Positions 45,128 through 54,048 are shown, numbered from the stretch's first letter. The stretch is DNA of 64,000 nucleotides from Alishewanella metallidurans (GCF_036983985.1 NZ_JALAHQ010000003.1:186001-250000), one strand, 5' to 3'. Made by a program: numbers and translations. The notes: generated by a model not told the origin, from the sequence alone.

Positions 45128-46867
45128 ATGTTTGTGATTGACCATATTATATTGTTGGCGGCGGTACTGATCTTATTTGGCATCATGTCGAGTAAGTTAT
45201 CCGCTCGGTTAGGCTTGCCGGTGTTAGTGCTGTTTTTATTGGTGGGTATGCTAGCCGGTGAAGATGGCCCCGGCGGTATTGTTTTTGACAATGCTGGTGC
45301 GGCACATGCGTTGGGTACCTTAGCCTTAGCCATGATATTATTTGATGGTGGTTTACAAACACCCTTACGAGCCATTAAAAAAGTTTGGCGCCCCGCGGCA
45401 ACCTTAGCCACTTTGGGCGTGCTTATTACCGCGGCAGTAACTGGAGTTGCCGCAGCTTACGTTTTGGATATTCCCTTATTAAATGGCTTATTGCTGGGTG
45501 CCATTGTTGGCTCTACGGATGCCGCGGCAGTGTTTGCACTATTGCGCAATGCGGGTATTAATTTAAATAAAAAGCTTAAAGCCACCTTAGAAATAGAAAG
45601 TGCGTCGAACGATCCGATGGCAATTTTTTTAACCGTCGGTATGCTCGAAATTATCATGCACAATATGAAGCCCGGCACCGGCTTGCTGCTGATGTTTTTA
45701 AAGCAAATGGGCTTGGGTGCTGTGGTTGGCCTTGCTGTAGGCTGGCTATCTGTAAAAATGATTAATAAAATTCAGCTAGTCGCCTCGGGGTTATATCCGG
45801 TGATGGTGGCAGCCTGTGGTTTACTCTCTTTTGGCATAACGGCAAACCTTGGCGGTAGTGGCTTTTTAGCAATTTTTATTACTGGTGTGGTAATAGGTAA
45901 CAGCCGGTTTGTCTTTCAGCGTAGTACCTTTTTATTCCACGACGGTTTGGCTTGGTTAAGCCAAATAACCATGTTCGTGGTGCTAGGTTTATTAATTAAC
46001 CCATCATCTTTATTAGATGTCTGGTTTGAAGGGTTAATTATTGCCTTAGTATTAATTTTTATTGCGCGGCCTTTGGCCGTGGTGCCGTTCTTAGCACTAT
46101 TTGGCTTTAACCGTCGCGAGATCACTTTAGTCTCTTGGGTTGGTTTGCGCGGTTCTGTGCCAATTATTCTCGCGATATTTCCACTACTGTATGAGTTACC
46201 CGGCGCGGCGCTGATTTTTAACGTAGTATTTTTTGTGGTGTTAATTTCGGCTACGGTGCAAGGTTCGACCTTGCCTTGGGTAGCAAGAAAACTAAAACTC
46301 ACCATACCGCCACCGGCTACCCCGGCTGCAACCCTAGAAATTACCGCATTAGGTGAAGTAGATGCTGACATCGTTGAATATACGTTAGGCGCAACATCAC
46401 GTGCGGTAGGTCGGCGCTTGTCACAAATGGCGTTACCAGATAGCACGGTGGTGGCGATGATTACCCGTAATAACACGGTTATCGCGCCTCGTGGTTCAAC
46501 GTTGCTATATGCCGATGATCATTTATTTATTGTGTTAAAACCGGGCACCCGCAGTTTTGTCGATTGTGTGTTCTCTGCCACGGTAAATGATGATGAAAGC
46601 AATGAGCTACCGACGCGTGAACTAACCTTAAAGGGCAACACCAAGGTTGCGGATTTAAGGCATTCTTATGGCATCAACCTTGTTGCGGATGATAACGACA
46701 GCTTAGAGTTTGTGCTAAAAAAAGCCTTAACTACAGCACCACAGCTTGACGCTGTGGCTGAGTTTGGTGATATTCAATTATGTGTGCGTGACATGGTTGG
46801 TCAACGCATCATTACGGTTGGTGTGCTGACCTTAGTCGATAATGACTTTGCCGATACCGGCGATTAG
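45128..46867 (+). CDS. nhaP2: Potassium/proton antiporter of the CPA1 family (CvrA/NhaP2-like)
   Basis: A 579-residue protein with about twelve or thirteen membrane helices (about 1-395) and a cytoplasmic C-terminal RCK/TrkA-C-type part (about 400-579, with LTLKGNTKVADLRHSYG in it). Conserved transport motifs are LLVGMLAGEDGPGG near residue 40, LGAIVGSTDAAAVFALLRN near 125, and ASNDPMAIFLTVG near 160. In Vibrio NhaP2 exchanges K+ for H+ and protects at acid pH; the exact ion preference is not readable here. It follows the TraT pair by 119 bases on the same strand. Confidence 0.9.
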   Translation: MFVIDHIILLAAVLILFGIMSSKLSARLGLPVLVLFLLVGMLAGEDGPGGIVFDNAGAAHALGTLALAMILFDGGLQTPLRAIKKVWRPAATLATLGVLITAAVTGVAAAYVLDIPLLNGLLLGAIVGSTDAAAVFALLRNAGINLNKKLKATLEIESASNDPMAIFLTVGMLEIIMHNMKPGTGLLLMFLKQMGLGAVVGLAVGWLSVKMINKIQLVASGLYPVMVAACGLLSFGITANLGGSGFLAIFITGVVIGNSRFVFQRSTFLFHDGLAWLSQITMFVVLGLLINPSSLLDVWFEGLIIALVLIFIARPLAVVPFLALFGFNRREITLVSWVGLRGSVPIILAIFPLLYELPGAALIFNVVFFVVLISATVQGSTLPWVARKLKLTIPPPATPAATLEITALGEVDADIVEYTLGATSRAVGRRLSQMALPDSTVVAMITRNNTVIAPRGSTLLYADDHLFIVLKPGTRSFVDCVFSATVNDDESNELPTRELTLKGNTKVADLRHSYGINLVADDNDSLEFVLKKALTTAPQLDAVAEFGDIQLCVRDMVGQRIITVGVLTLVDNDFADTGD

Positions 46868-46893
46868 TATTAGCTAAACTAGGATTTGGTTTT

Positions 46894-47637
46894 TTATTTC
46901 CAATATTGTTCCACGGTAATGTTTCCGGGGGCACGGCGTAAATTTTTCTTCAGCCCCATCGTTTCCAATAGCGTTCTGGTTTCGGTAATCATTTGCGGAT
47001 TACCACACAACATAATCTGTGACTGCTCGTCTAGTGTTTGAGCGCATGCATGTTGTAATTCATTAGTTTGTATTAGCTCAGGTATGCGCCTATCTAAAGC
47101 TCCAGAATGCGCTTCACGGGTAACTATTGGTTGATAATACAACTGGCCTGGGTATTGTCGCTGACAGTTGTGAATATACTCGCGATAGGCTAAATCAGCG
47201 ACGGTGCGCACGGTATGCACTAACACTATATGTTTAAAGCGCTGCCATATGCCATGGGTGCCTAACATCGATAAATAGGGGCCTATGCCGGTGCCGCTAG
47301 AAATAAGCCATAAATTATTACCGTCTGGCACTTCGTCTAAAATGAAGAAGCCTGAAGCCGGTTGGCTTACCTCAATGTTGTCGCCCATTTTAAGCTGCTG
47401 TAATAATGGCGACAGGCTGCCATCAGCAACAGTGCTAACTAAAAACTCTTGCTCATTAGTGCCAGGGCTATTAACCAGCGAATAGGCGCGCTGCACTCTG
47501 CCGGTTGGCGTATCTAAAGCTAAACGAACAAATTGACCAGCAATAAAATCGAAGTTAGGAACTTTTACTTTAATACTGAATAAATTGGCGTGCCAGTGAT
47601 GATTGTCAGTAACGATTCCGCTTAGCCATTGCGCCAT
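46894..47637 (-). CDS. fpr: Ferredoxin/flavodoxin-NADP+ reductase
   Basis: FAD enzyme of 247 residues moving electrons between NADPH and ferredoxin or flavodoxin. FAD motif RAYSLVNSPGTNEQEF near residue 50, NADP-binding LWLISSGTGIGPYLSML near 110, and the C-terminal GNPQMITETRTLL region. Start at 47637 with AAAGGACATT upstream. It is convergent with the antiporter gene. Together with fdx of the isc operon it may supply electrons for Fe-S assembly, but the two are 15 kb apart. Confidence 0.93.
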   Translation of the reverse strand: MAQWLSGIVTDNHHWHANLFSIKVKVPNFDFIAGQFVRLALDTPTGRVQRAYSLVNSPGTNEQEFLVSTVADGSLSPLLQQLKMGDNIEVSQPASGFFILDEVPDGNNLWLISSGTGIGPYLSMLGTHGIWQRFKHIVLVHTVRTVADLAYREYIHNCQRQYPGQLYYQPIVTREAHSGALDRRIPELIQTNELQHACAQTLDEQSQIMLCGNPQMITETRTLLETMGLKKNLRRAPGNITVEQYWK

Positions 47638-47795
47638 AATTAATGTCCTTTTTTTACTTAGCTAAAGCTTAACAAAGCTGAACGTATACTCAAGCTTAAT
47701 GCTGTGTTATCGACTATAAGTGTTCTGAATAAAGGATGCTAGGTACCCATCCACTGTATGTGGGGTGTTTGGCAGGTTTCAAGCTAGTTGATATA

Positions 47796-47818
47796 AAAAG
47801 GCCGCAATGCGGCCTTTT
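47796..47818 (-). terminator. Rho-independent terminator after purH
   Basis: On the minus strand AAAAGGCCGC - ATT - GCGGCCTTTT followed by more T. Ten-bp stem, 20 bases after the purH stop. Confidence 0.9.
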
Positions 47819-47837
47819 AGTAGTTAAATAACCTGCT

Positions 47838-49421
47838 TTAATGACGAAAGTGACGAACGCCAGTAAATACCATGGCTAAATTGTGCTCGTCAGCAGCGGC
47901 AATAACTTCAACATCGCGCATTGAGCCGCCAGGCTGTATTACTGCAGTAATGCCAGCGGCCGCCGCAGCGTCTATGCCGTCACGAAACGGAAAGAATGCA
48001 TCAGAAGCCATTACTGAGCCTTTAACCTCTAGTTGCTCGTCTGCGGCCTTAATGCCCGCTACTTTAGCACTGTACACTCGGCTCATCTGACCGGCGCCAA
48101 CGCCAATAGTCATGCTGTCTTTTACATAAACAATGGCATTAGACTTAACAAACTTGGCCACTTTCCAGCAGAATAATAAGTCTGTTAGTTCTTGCTCGGT
48201 TGGCTGACGCTTGGTTACTACTTTTAAATCTGCTTCGGTAATCTTGGCTTGATCGCGATCTTGTAACAAAATGCCACCGTTAACCTGCTTAATGTCTACC
48301 GTTGGCGCAGCAGCACTAAATTCACCACACACTAATAAGCGTACGTTTGGTTTAGTGCTAATCACGGCAACTGCTGCATCGGTGGCGCTAGGGGCAATAA
48401 TCACTTCAACAAATTGTCGGCTAACAATTTCTTGCGCCGTGGTTTCGTCTAACTGGCGGTTAAAGGCAATAATGCCGCCAAACGCTGAGGTAGGGTCGGT
48501 TTGGTAGGCACGGTTATACGCGGCTAATATAGAATCGCCAATGGCAACACCACAGGGGTTAGCGTGTTTAACGATAACGCAGGCAGGTTCAGCAAATTCT
48601 TTTACGCACTCAAGTGCAGCGTCGGTATCGGCAATGTTATTATATGACAGTGCTTTGCCTTGTAACTGTTTAGCGGTAGATACTGAGGCTTCAGTCGCAT
48701 TGTCTTGAACATAAAAAGCAGCACTTTGGTGGCTATTTTCACCGTAGCGTAAGTCCTGCTTTTTAACAAACTGGCTGTTAAAGGTGCGTGGAAACTTATT
48801 GGCTGGCTCTGTCGGTGCGTTGTACGCTGGCAACATAGCGCCAAAGTAGTTAGCAATCATGCCGTCGTACTGAGCGGTGTGCTCAAATGCACTTATGGCC
48901 AAACTAAAACGAGTAGTGTGGCTAGTTGCACCACCGTTTGCTTGCATTTCAGCGATAACGCTACTGTAGTCTTTAGCGTTAACAACAATGGTGACGTCTT
49001 TATGGTTTTTCGCAGCAGCACGCACCATAGTAGGGCCACCAATATCGATGTTTTCAATGGCATCTTCAAGGGCGCAACCTGCTTTAGCTACAGTGCTAGC
49101 AAACGGATATAAGTTCACTACCACTAAGTCAATTGGGCCAATGCTATTGTCTGCCATTACTGCTTCGTCTATGCCACGACGGGCTAGTATGCCGCCATGT
49201 ATTTTCGGGTGTAATGTTTTTACGCGGCCATCCATAATTTCTGGGTGTCCGGTATAGTCAGAAACTTCAATAACCTTAATACCTTGCTCAGCAAGTAATT
49301 TAGCAGTACCACCGGTAGACAGAATTTCTACCTGCTGCGCGGCCAAGGCGCGAGCAAATTCTACAATACCGGTTTTGTCAGACACACTTAGCAGTGCGCG
49401 GCGGATTGGTCTTCGTGTCAT
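47838..49421 (-). CDS. purH: Bifunctional AICAR formyltransferase / IMP cyclohydrolase
   Basis: Last two steps of IMP synthesis. The N-terminal MGS-like cyclohydrolase (about 1-195) starts RRALLSVSDKTGIVEFARAL with STGGTAKLLAEQG; the formyltransferase half has DLRYGENSHQSAAFY near residue 220 and ending PGGSMRDVEVIAAADEHNL. Length 527, as expected. There is no room for a promoter between it and the hairpin pair downstream of fis, so its expression may depend on read-through or on a promoter inside fis. purD, its usual partner, is 4.6 kb away upstream on the same strand. Confidence 0.97.
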   Translation of the reverse strand: MTRRPIRRALLSVSDKTGIVEFARALAAQQVEILSTGGTAKLLAEQGIKVIEVSDYTGHPEIMDGRVKTLHPKIHGGILARRGIDEAVMADNSIGPIDLVVVNLYPFASTVAKAGCALEDAIENIDIGGPTMVRAAAKNHKDVTIVVNAKDYSSVIAEMQANGGATSHTTRFSLAISAFEHTAQYDGMIANYFGAMLPAYNAPTEPANKFPRTFNSQFVKKQDLRYGENSHQSAAFYVQDNATEASVSTAKQLQGKALSYNNIADTDAALECVKEFAEPACVIVKHANPCGVAIGDSILAAYNRAYQTDPTSAFGGIIAFNRQLDETTAQEIVSRQFVEVIIAPSATDAAVAVISTKPNVRLLVCGEFSAAAPTVDIKQVNGGILLQDRDQAKITEADLKVVTKRQPTEQELTDLLFCWKVAKFVKSNAIVYVKDSMTIGVGAGQMSRVYSAKVAGIKAADEQLEVKGSVMASDAFFPFRDGIDAAAAAGITAVIQPGGSMRDVEVIAAADEHNLAMVFTGVRHFRH

Positions 49422-49437
49422 AATGCTTAAACTCTCA

Positions 49438-49484
49438 TAAAAAAAGCACCCGAAGGTGCTTGATGGCGCGGGGTGGTCCCGCGC
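49438..49484 (-). terminator. Double hairpin between fis and purH
   Basis: On the minus strand, a first stem GCGCGGG / CCCGCGC (49466-49484) is followed by a second AAGCACC - TTCG - GGTGCTT (49444-49461) and seven T. The UUCG loop is especially stable. The T-run ends 16 bases before the purH ATG, so this is either a fis terminator or an attenuator for purH. Confidence 0.82.
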
Positions 49485-49489
49485 ATTGG

Positions 49490-49780
49490 TTAACTCATGC
49501 CGTACTGTTTTAGCTTTTTACGCAGCGTACCACGGTTAATGCCCATCAGGTTGGCTGCGCGGGTTTGATTACCGCGAGTATATTTCATCACCTCTTCCAG
49601 TAACGGACGCTCTAATTCAGATAATACCAGTTCATATAAGTCGTCAACGTCCTGACCGTTTAATTGCTGCAGGTAATTTGCTACGGCTTTCTGTGCTGCA
49701 TTGCTTAGCGCTTGCGGCTTTTCCTGCGTTTGTACGTGGGCGTTAGTAATAAATGGCGAAGTAACGTTCGAATTAAACAT
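49490..49780 (-). CDS. fis: DNA-binding protein Fis
   Basis: Nucleoid and rRNA-promoter protein of 96 residues (E. coli 98). The C-terminal helix-turn-helix GNQTRAANLMGINRGTLRKK (about 72-91) is nearly identical to the enteric protein; the N-terminal part includes the invertase-stimulating arm. It lies 17 bases after dusB on the same strand, the arrangement conserved in gammaproteobacteria, so the two share the dusB promoter. Confidence 0.96.
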   Translation of the reverse strand: MFNSNVTSPFITNAHVQTQEKPQALSNAAQKAVANYLQQLNGQDVDDLYELVLSELERPLLEEVMKYTRGNQTRAANLMGINRGTLRKKLKQYGMS

Positions 49781-49797
49781 TGCTTTTCTCTTTTACG

Positions 49798-50769
49798 TTA
49801 GGTTGCTGCTAGTTGATAAAAATAGTCATTTAAGGCGTCAAGCTGCTGTTTAGCACACTCAATACCATTGAATTCACTACGAAACACACCGAGCGTATCG
49901 TGCTCGGCTAAATACCAGCCCACATGTTTGCGGGCAATGCGGTAACCGGCATGCTCACCATAAAGCTGGTGTAAACCCTGCACATGTTCCAGCATTATCT
50001 GACGCACTTCCGCGATTGCGGGTGGCGCCAGTTTGTCGCCAGTGGCCAAGTAGTGCACCACTTCACGGAAAATCCAAGGCCGACCTTGTGCCGCGCGACC
50101 AATCATGATGGCGTCGGCACCGGTGTAATCCAGCACCTGGCGCGCTTTTTCCGGTCCGGTAATATCGCCATTGGCAATAACCGGTATAGACACACTTTGT
50201 TTTATGGTGCGGATGGTGTCATATTCCGCTTCACCCTTGTACATGCAGGTACGAGTCCTGCCGTGTACAGCCAGTGCCTGTATGCCGTTGTCTTGCGCAA
50301 TACGGGCGATCTGAATGCCATTTCTGTTGTCGGTATCCCAGCCGGTGCGAATTTTTAAAGTAACAGGTACTTTTACCGCATCGACCACAGCGCGCACGAT
50401 CTGCTGCACTAAATCGGGATACTGCAATAGGGCTGAGCCCGCCAGTTTTTTATTCACTTTTTTTGCCGGACAACCCATGTTAATGTCAATAATATCGGCG
50501 CCGATATCGACATTGTACTGGGCTGCTTCAGCCATTTGTTGTGGATCCGCTCCAGCAATTTGCACTGAACGAATACCTGACTCCTGCCGGTGGCCCATGC
50601 GATTTTGTGATTTTTCGCTTTGCCATACCAGTGGGTTACTCGACAGCATTTCAGACACAGCCAAAGCTGCACCAAAACGCCGACAAAGCTCGCGAAAAGT
50701 ATGATCGGTTACCCCAGCCATCGGGGCGCAAATTACCTTGTTCGCTAACTGATATGGACCTATGCGCAC
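49798..50769 (-). CDS. dusB: tRNA-dihydrouridine synthase B
   Basis: FMN enzyme reducing specific uridines in the tRNA D-loop. It has the TIM-barrel core with ICAPMAGVTDHTFRELCRRF, DINMGCPAKKVNKKLAGSA (catalytic Cys) and VHGRTRTCMYKGEAEYDTI, then VIANGDITGPEKARQVLDYT. Start choice: family proteins begin RIGxYQL, which puts the start at the GTG at 50769, giving 323 residues (E. coli 321). The frame is open to a TTG at 50805, which would add 12 residues with no family match. fis follows after 17 bases. Upstream is a 331-base gap with tandem repeats. Confidence 0.93.
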   Translation of the reverse strand: MRIGPYQLANKVICAPMAGVTDHTFRELCRRFGAALAVSEMLSSNPLVWQSEKSQNRMGHRQESGIRSVQIAGADPQQMAEAAQYNVDIGADIIDINMGCPAKKVNKKLAGSALLQYPDLVQQIVRAVVDAVKVPVTLKIRTGWDTDNRNGIQIARIAQDNGIQALAVHGRTRTCMYKGEAEYDTIRTIKQSVSIPVIANGDITGPEKARQVLDYTGADAIMIGRAAQGRPWIFREVVHYLATGDKLAPPAIAEVRQIMLEHVQGLHQLYGEHAGYRIARKHVGWYLAEHDTLGVFRSEFNGIECAKQQLDALNDYFYQLAAT

Positions 50770-51030
50770 CACTGAATCCAAGGCTCTACCCTTAAGGGGC
50801 GCCAAGTTTACGGATTTTTGCCACTAAAGAAAAGGTTATTATTTAAACAAAAGTATAAATTTACTGGCCTTTGCCGTCTTGACATTCTATAAACGGCTGA
50901 ATAATGGTGTTTTGTAAAGCGAACGCCAACACCTGCTACGTGCTAACGTAAATAAAATTGTTGCCTGTTGTTTTTATAATCAGACAAATTATTATTGTGA
51001 GTCGCATTTTTTAGCCAGCTTTTGTATAAA

Positions 51031-51104
51031 CTAGCTACACCTAACTAGCTACACCTAACTAGCTACACCTAACTAGCTACACCTAACTAGCTACACCTAA
51101 CTAG
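51031..51104. repeat. Five perfect 14-bp tandem repeats abutting the prk stop codon
   Basis: Unit CTAGCTACACCTAA repeated without error from 51031 to 51100, then a partial sixth unit (CTAG) whose first three bases are the prk stop codon on the minus strand. It occupies part of the 331-base gap between prk and dusB; the remainder (50770-51030) is AT-rich with no gene I can support, and must hold the dusB-fis promoter. Fourteen is not a multiple of three, so it is not a coding repeat. It is likely a variable-number repeat from slippage. Confidence 0.95.
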
Positions 51105-51997
51105 GTTCCTAACCAATCTACTTGGCCTCTAGCTTGGCGACGTTTTATCATCAATTCTTCTACTAAAGGGGTTAAAATTAGCTCCATGGCTAAGCCCATT
51201 TTACCACCGGGCACCACTAGAGTATTTACCCGTGACATAAAAGAGCCGTTAATCATTTGCAGGTAATAAGGGAAATCGACATGCTTAATGCCGCGAAAGC
51301 GGATCACCACAAAGCTTTCATCCAATGAAGGAATGTCTTTAGCACTAAAGGGGTTAGAGGTATCTACCGTAGGCACGCGCTGAAAATTGATATGAGTGCG
51401 CGAAAACTGTGGCGTAATATGGTTTATATAATCATCCATACTGCGCACGATACTGGCTTGTACGGCTTCGCGAGAATGGCCGCGCTCTGAGGTGTCACGG
51501 ATAATTTTCTGGATCCACTCTAGATTAACAATGGGCACCATGCCAATAAGTAAGTCAACATGCTGGGCAACATCGTGTTCGTCAGTTACTGCGCCACCGT
51601 GTAAGCCTTCATAAAACAATAGATCGGTATTAGGGCGTAAATCTTGCCATGGTGTAAAGGTGCCTGGGAGTTGGTTAAAGGGGACGGCGTCATCAAAGGT
51701 GTGTAAATAGTGACGAATTTTGCTACTGCCGGTTTCTGCATAGCTAGCGAAGAAGTTTTCTAATGCACCAAAGTCGTTAGCCTCTGCACCAAAGTAGCTA
51801 ATATGGCGGCCTTGTTCTTTAGCTTTACGAATGGCGACTTCCATTTCTTGGCGGCTAAAGCGGTGAAAAGAATCGCCTTCAACAAAGGCTGCATCTATGT
51901 CTAGAGTGCGGAATATATGCTGAAAAGCATTGGTGGTAGTGGTGGTGCCCGCACCGGACGAACCGGTAATGGCAATAATCGGATTTTTATGTGACAT
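51101..51997 (-). CDS. prk: Phosphoribulokinase
   Basis: Phosphorylates ribulose-5-phosphate with ATP. P-loop ITGSSGAGTTTTT at residues 10-22, then VEGDSFHRFSRQEM near 39 and YFGAEANDFGALENFF, LLFYEGLHGGAV near 127 and FPYYLQMINGSFMSRVNTLVVPGGKMG near 245-270. It has 298 residues and matches the proteobacterial chromosomal type (PrkB), which also exists in E. coli relatives without RuBisCO. No Calvin-cycle genes are seen here. Its stop codon is part of the tandem repeat. Confidence 0.9.
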   Translation of the reverse strand: MSHKNPIIAITGSSGAGTTTTTNAFQHIFRTLDIDAAFVEGDSFHRFSRQEMEVAIRKAKEQGRHISYFGAEANDFGALENFFASYAETGSSKIRHYLHTFDDAVPFNQLPGTFTPWQDLRPNTDLLFYEGLHGGAVTDEHDVAQHVDLLIGMVPIVNLEWIQKIIRDTSERGHSREAVQASIVRSMDDYINHITPQFSRTHINFQRVPTVDTSNPFSAKDIPSLDESFVVIRFRGIKHVDFPYYLQMINGSFMSRVNTLVVPGGKMGLAMELILTPLVEELMIKRRQARGQVDWLGT

Positions 51998-52084
51998 AGA
52001 CCCTTCCTGCTGCTTTAACTGAACCTCACCTTAAAGCAACAGGCAAACCGGGTGCAACTATTTATTCGGTCAAGCAGGTATAAC

Positions 52085-52118
52085 TAGCCAGTAAACAGTG
52101 CTAACTGCTTGCTGGCTA
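52085..52118. repeat. Long imperfect hairpin between the nuclease and prk genes
   Basis: A 15-bp stem with TAGCCAG/CTGGCTA outer and CAGT/ACTG inner pairs, one mismatch and one G-U, with a four-base loop. It starts 11 bases after the nuclease stop on the minus strand. There is no strong T-run, so it may act as an mRNA end stabiliser or weak terminator. Confidence 0.5.
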
Positions 52119-52128
52119 TAAAGATATA

Positions 52129-53898
52129 TTAAAACTCAAAGGTTGCGATTAGCGGGTCGTGATCTGACGAGCGATACGGGTTTGGTGCGTATAGCTGCTG
52201 TTGTTGGTCATTGCTTTTAAACTCAAGGTTGTAATCTAAGGCCGTAGGTTCATCAGCATTGATGGTCCAGTGTTGCAGTGTTTTTAACTGTTTTGCTAAT
52301 TCAGGGCTGGCTAACGCATGATCTAACGAGCCACTGCGGCCGCGATAGACAAAGGAGTATTGCTCGGTATCTTTGTTATGCAAATACTGCCAGTTTTCGT
52401 CGCGCAGCGCTTGTACTGGATCTTCCATACGATAGGCATTTAAATCACCAAGAATAATTTGTTTATTGGTTTTTACACCGGTCGGTTGTGTTTTTAACCA
52501 GTCGCTTAACGCTTGGGCTGACGTAGTGCGTAACGCATTCCAACAGCCTTGGCCATCGTGTTGGTCGGCATTTTTTGTGCTGCGATCTTTAGGGCAACTG
52601 CCTTTAGATTTAAAATGGTTAATGCTTACTGTAACCAGTTCATTACTTGCTAGATGGCGGAAACTTTGTGCCAGCGGCGGACGGCTGCCCCAGTCAAAGG
52701 GTTTATTAAATAGCATCGCCGCTTTGCCTTCAACGCCTACGGTAGCCGGGCGATACAACAGCGCTACCTTAATAACGTCGTTACCTGGTTGCTCGCTAGT
52801 AATAATAAAACGGTAGGGTTTAGTGGTTACTTTATTCAGTGCCGTGGTTAAGCTAGCTAGTGCGCTTTTGGCGCCATAACCATTGTTCTCAACTTCTAAC
52901 AGGCCAATTACATCAGCATCTAACGCTGCCAGCGCGGTGACGGTTTTAGCTTGTTGACGCTCAAATTCAGCTAAGGTGTCGGCACCACGGCGGGTTGGAA
53001 AGCTAGGTGTTTGATCTGTGCCATTAAAAAAGTTTAATACGTTAAAGCTGGCGATACGTAGTGCTTTAGCCGGCTTTGCTGCAGGGTTTTCTGGCCGAGG
53101 GTTGCTGGCTATATAAACCGGAGTGCGAGTGGGTACTACGCGGTAGCCTCGGTCATCTTGCACTACAACACCTTGCACATTCTGCACCGTGTCACCTACA
53201 CGCAAAGTATTTTCCGCGGTTAAAGTCTTACCACCAAATTGCAGCGGATCAGGGTTTTGTTGATATAAACCATCGTCTACTACTACAGTATGTAATCGTT
53301 GTTGCTCTGTTAGTGCTGCGGCATTTTTCCCCGGTTGCATAATTTCAGTGGCAACCATTAAACGTTTATCGGCAAGGATAACTTCACCGTAGCGCCCCAG
53401 ATCATAGGTGTCGTTAACGGTAAGTGTTTGGCTAAACTGTATTAGCTCACCTTCTAACTTTTCCCATTCATTCATACTGGTTAACGGTAGCTGCACCTCA
53501 CGGGCGGTAACACTAAGTCCAGTATCACAAACCGTAATATCACTGATATCAATTAGGCTAGTCTGGCTATGTAACTCAGTAACTATGCCGCTAATTTGTA
53601 ACAGCTGCCCCGGTTGGTATGCGGTGGCGGCGTTAGTATCGGCAATAAACAGGCTAGCAGAAGCTTGCGCATTACCTTGTTCAATAGCGCGCAGTGTTAT
53701 GCCGGCCGCTTTACTACCTAAGTATATTTGCGCAGTAACTACGCCTCGGGTACTCAGTTGTTGGCCTTGCAAAGCGCTACTTTTAGCTGTGCCTTGAATC
53801 GTATAAATACTAGTAAAGTCGGCGTTACACTGCGCAAAAGTTGCACCAGAGAATATTGCCGTGCTTAGCAAAGAGAGTGAGACAAATGCGTTATTCAT
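52129..53898 (-). CDS. Extracellular endonuclease of the ExeM/NucH (EEP) family
   Basis: A 589-residue exported nuclease. Signal peptide MNNAFVSLSLLSTAIFSGATFA, then an OB-fold-like region (about 25-270, TSIYTIQGTAKSSALQGQQL) and an endonuclease/exonuclease/phosphatase domain (about 280-589). Catalytic marks: RIASFNVLNFF, IGLLEVENNGYG, SINHFKSKG, ILGDLNAYRMED and SSDHDPLIATFEF. Such enzymes degrade extracellular DNA for nutrients and biofilm dispersal in Shewanella-type bacteria. The usual C-terminal GlyGly-CTERM anchor is absent, as the chain stops just after the catalytic His. A clear Pho box was not found upstream. Confidence 0.9.
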   Translation of the reverse strand: MNNAFVSLSLLSTAIFSGATFAQCNADFTSIYTIQGTAKSSALQGQQLSTRGVVTAQIYLGSKAAGITLRAIEQGNAQASASLFIADTNAATAYQPGQLLQISGIVTELHSQTSLIDISDITVCDTGLSVTAREVQLPLTSMNEWEKLEGELIQFSQTLTVNDTYDLGRYGEVILADKRLMVATEIMQPGKNAAALTEQQRLHTVVVDDGLYQQNPDPLQFGGKTLTAENTLRVGDTVQNVQGVVVQDDRGYRVVPTRTPVYIASNPRPENPAAKPAKALRIASFNVLNFFNGTDQTPSFPTRRGADTLAEFERQQAKTVTALAALDADVIGLLEVENNGYGAKSALASLTTALNKVTTKPYRFIITSEQPGNDVIKVALLYRPATVGVEGKAAMLFNKPFDWGSRPPLAQSFRHLASNELVTVSINHFKSKGSCPKDRSTKNADQHDGQGCWNALRTTSAQALSDWLKTQPTGVKTNKQIILGDLNAYRMEDPVQALRDENWQYLHNKDTEQYSFVYRGRSGSLDHALASPELAKQLKTLQHWTINADEPTALDYNLEFKSNDQQQQLYAPNPYRSSDHDPLIATFEF

Positions 53899-54048
53899 GA
53901 TGCTGTGTTCTCGAGATAAAATAGCAGTATAGGCTGAAAGGATTAAAGCACTGTGACAAGGTTGTTTCGCTAGTCACAGTTAGTTTTGCGACAAATGTAA
54001 CTGTGGTAATAAGTTTGCCAGCAACGTTGGTATTACTGGCATTATTCA

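Noticed and set aside
45916..46476. 186-codon open frame opposite the antiporter gene
   Set aside because: Shadow of a well-supported membrane protein gene; composition is Thr/Ser/Lys/Asn-rich with no recognisable domain and no ribosome-binding site.
51031..51104. CRISPR array or att site as explanation of the 14-bp repeats
   Set aside because: The repeats are directly contiguous with no spacers, too short for CRISPR, and there is no integrase, tRNA or cas gene nearby.
51101..51997. Phosphoribulokinase as a sign of autotrophy
   Set aside because: The protein is of the PrkB type also found in heterotrophs and no other Calvin-cycle gene is visible.
53940..54010. Possible Pho box upstream of the secreted nuclease (minus strand, TTGTCGC-AAAA-CTAACTG)
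   Set aside because: The spacing is right for one pair, but the second unit is poor, and other CTGTGAC or TTGTCAC matches nearby do not keep the 11-base period.
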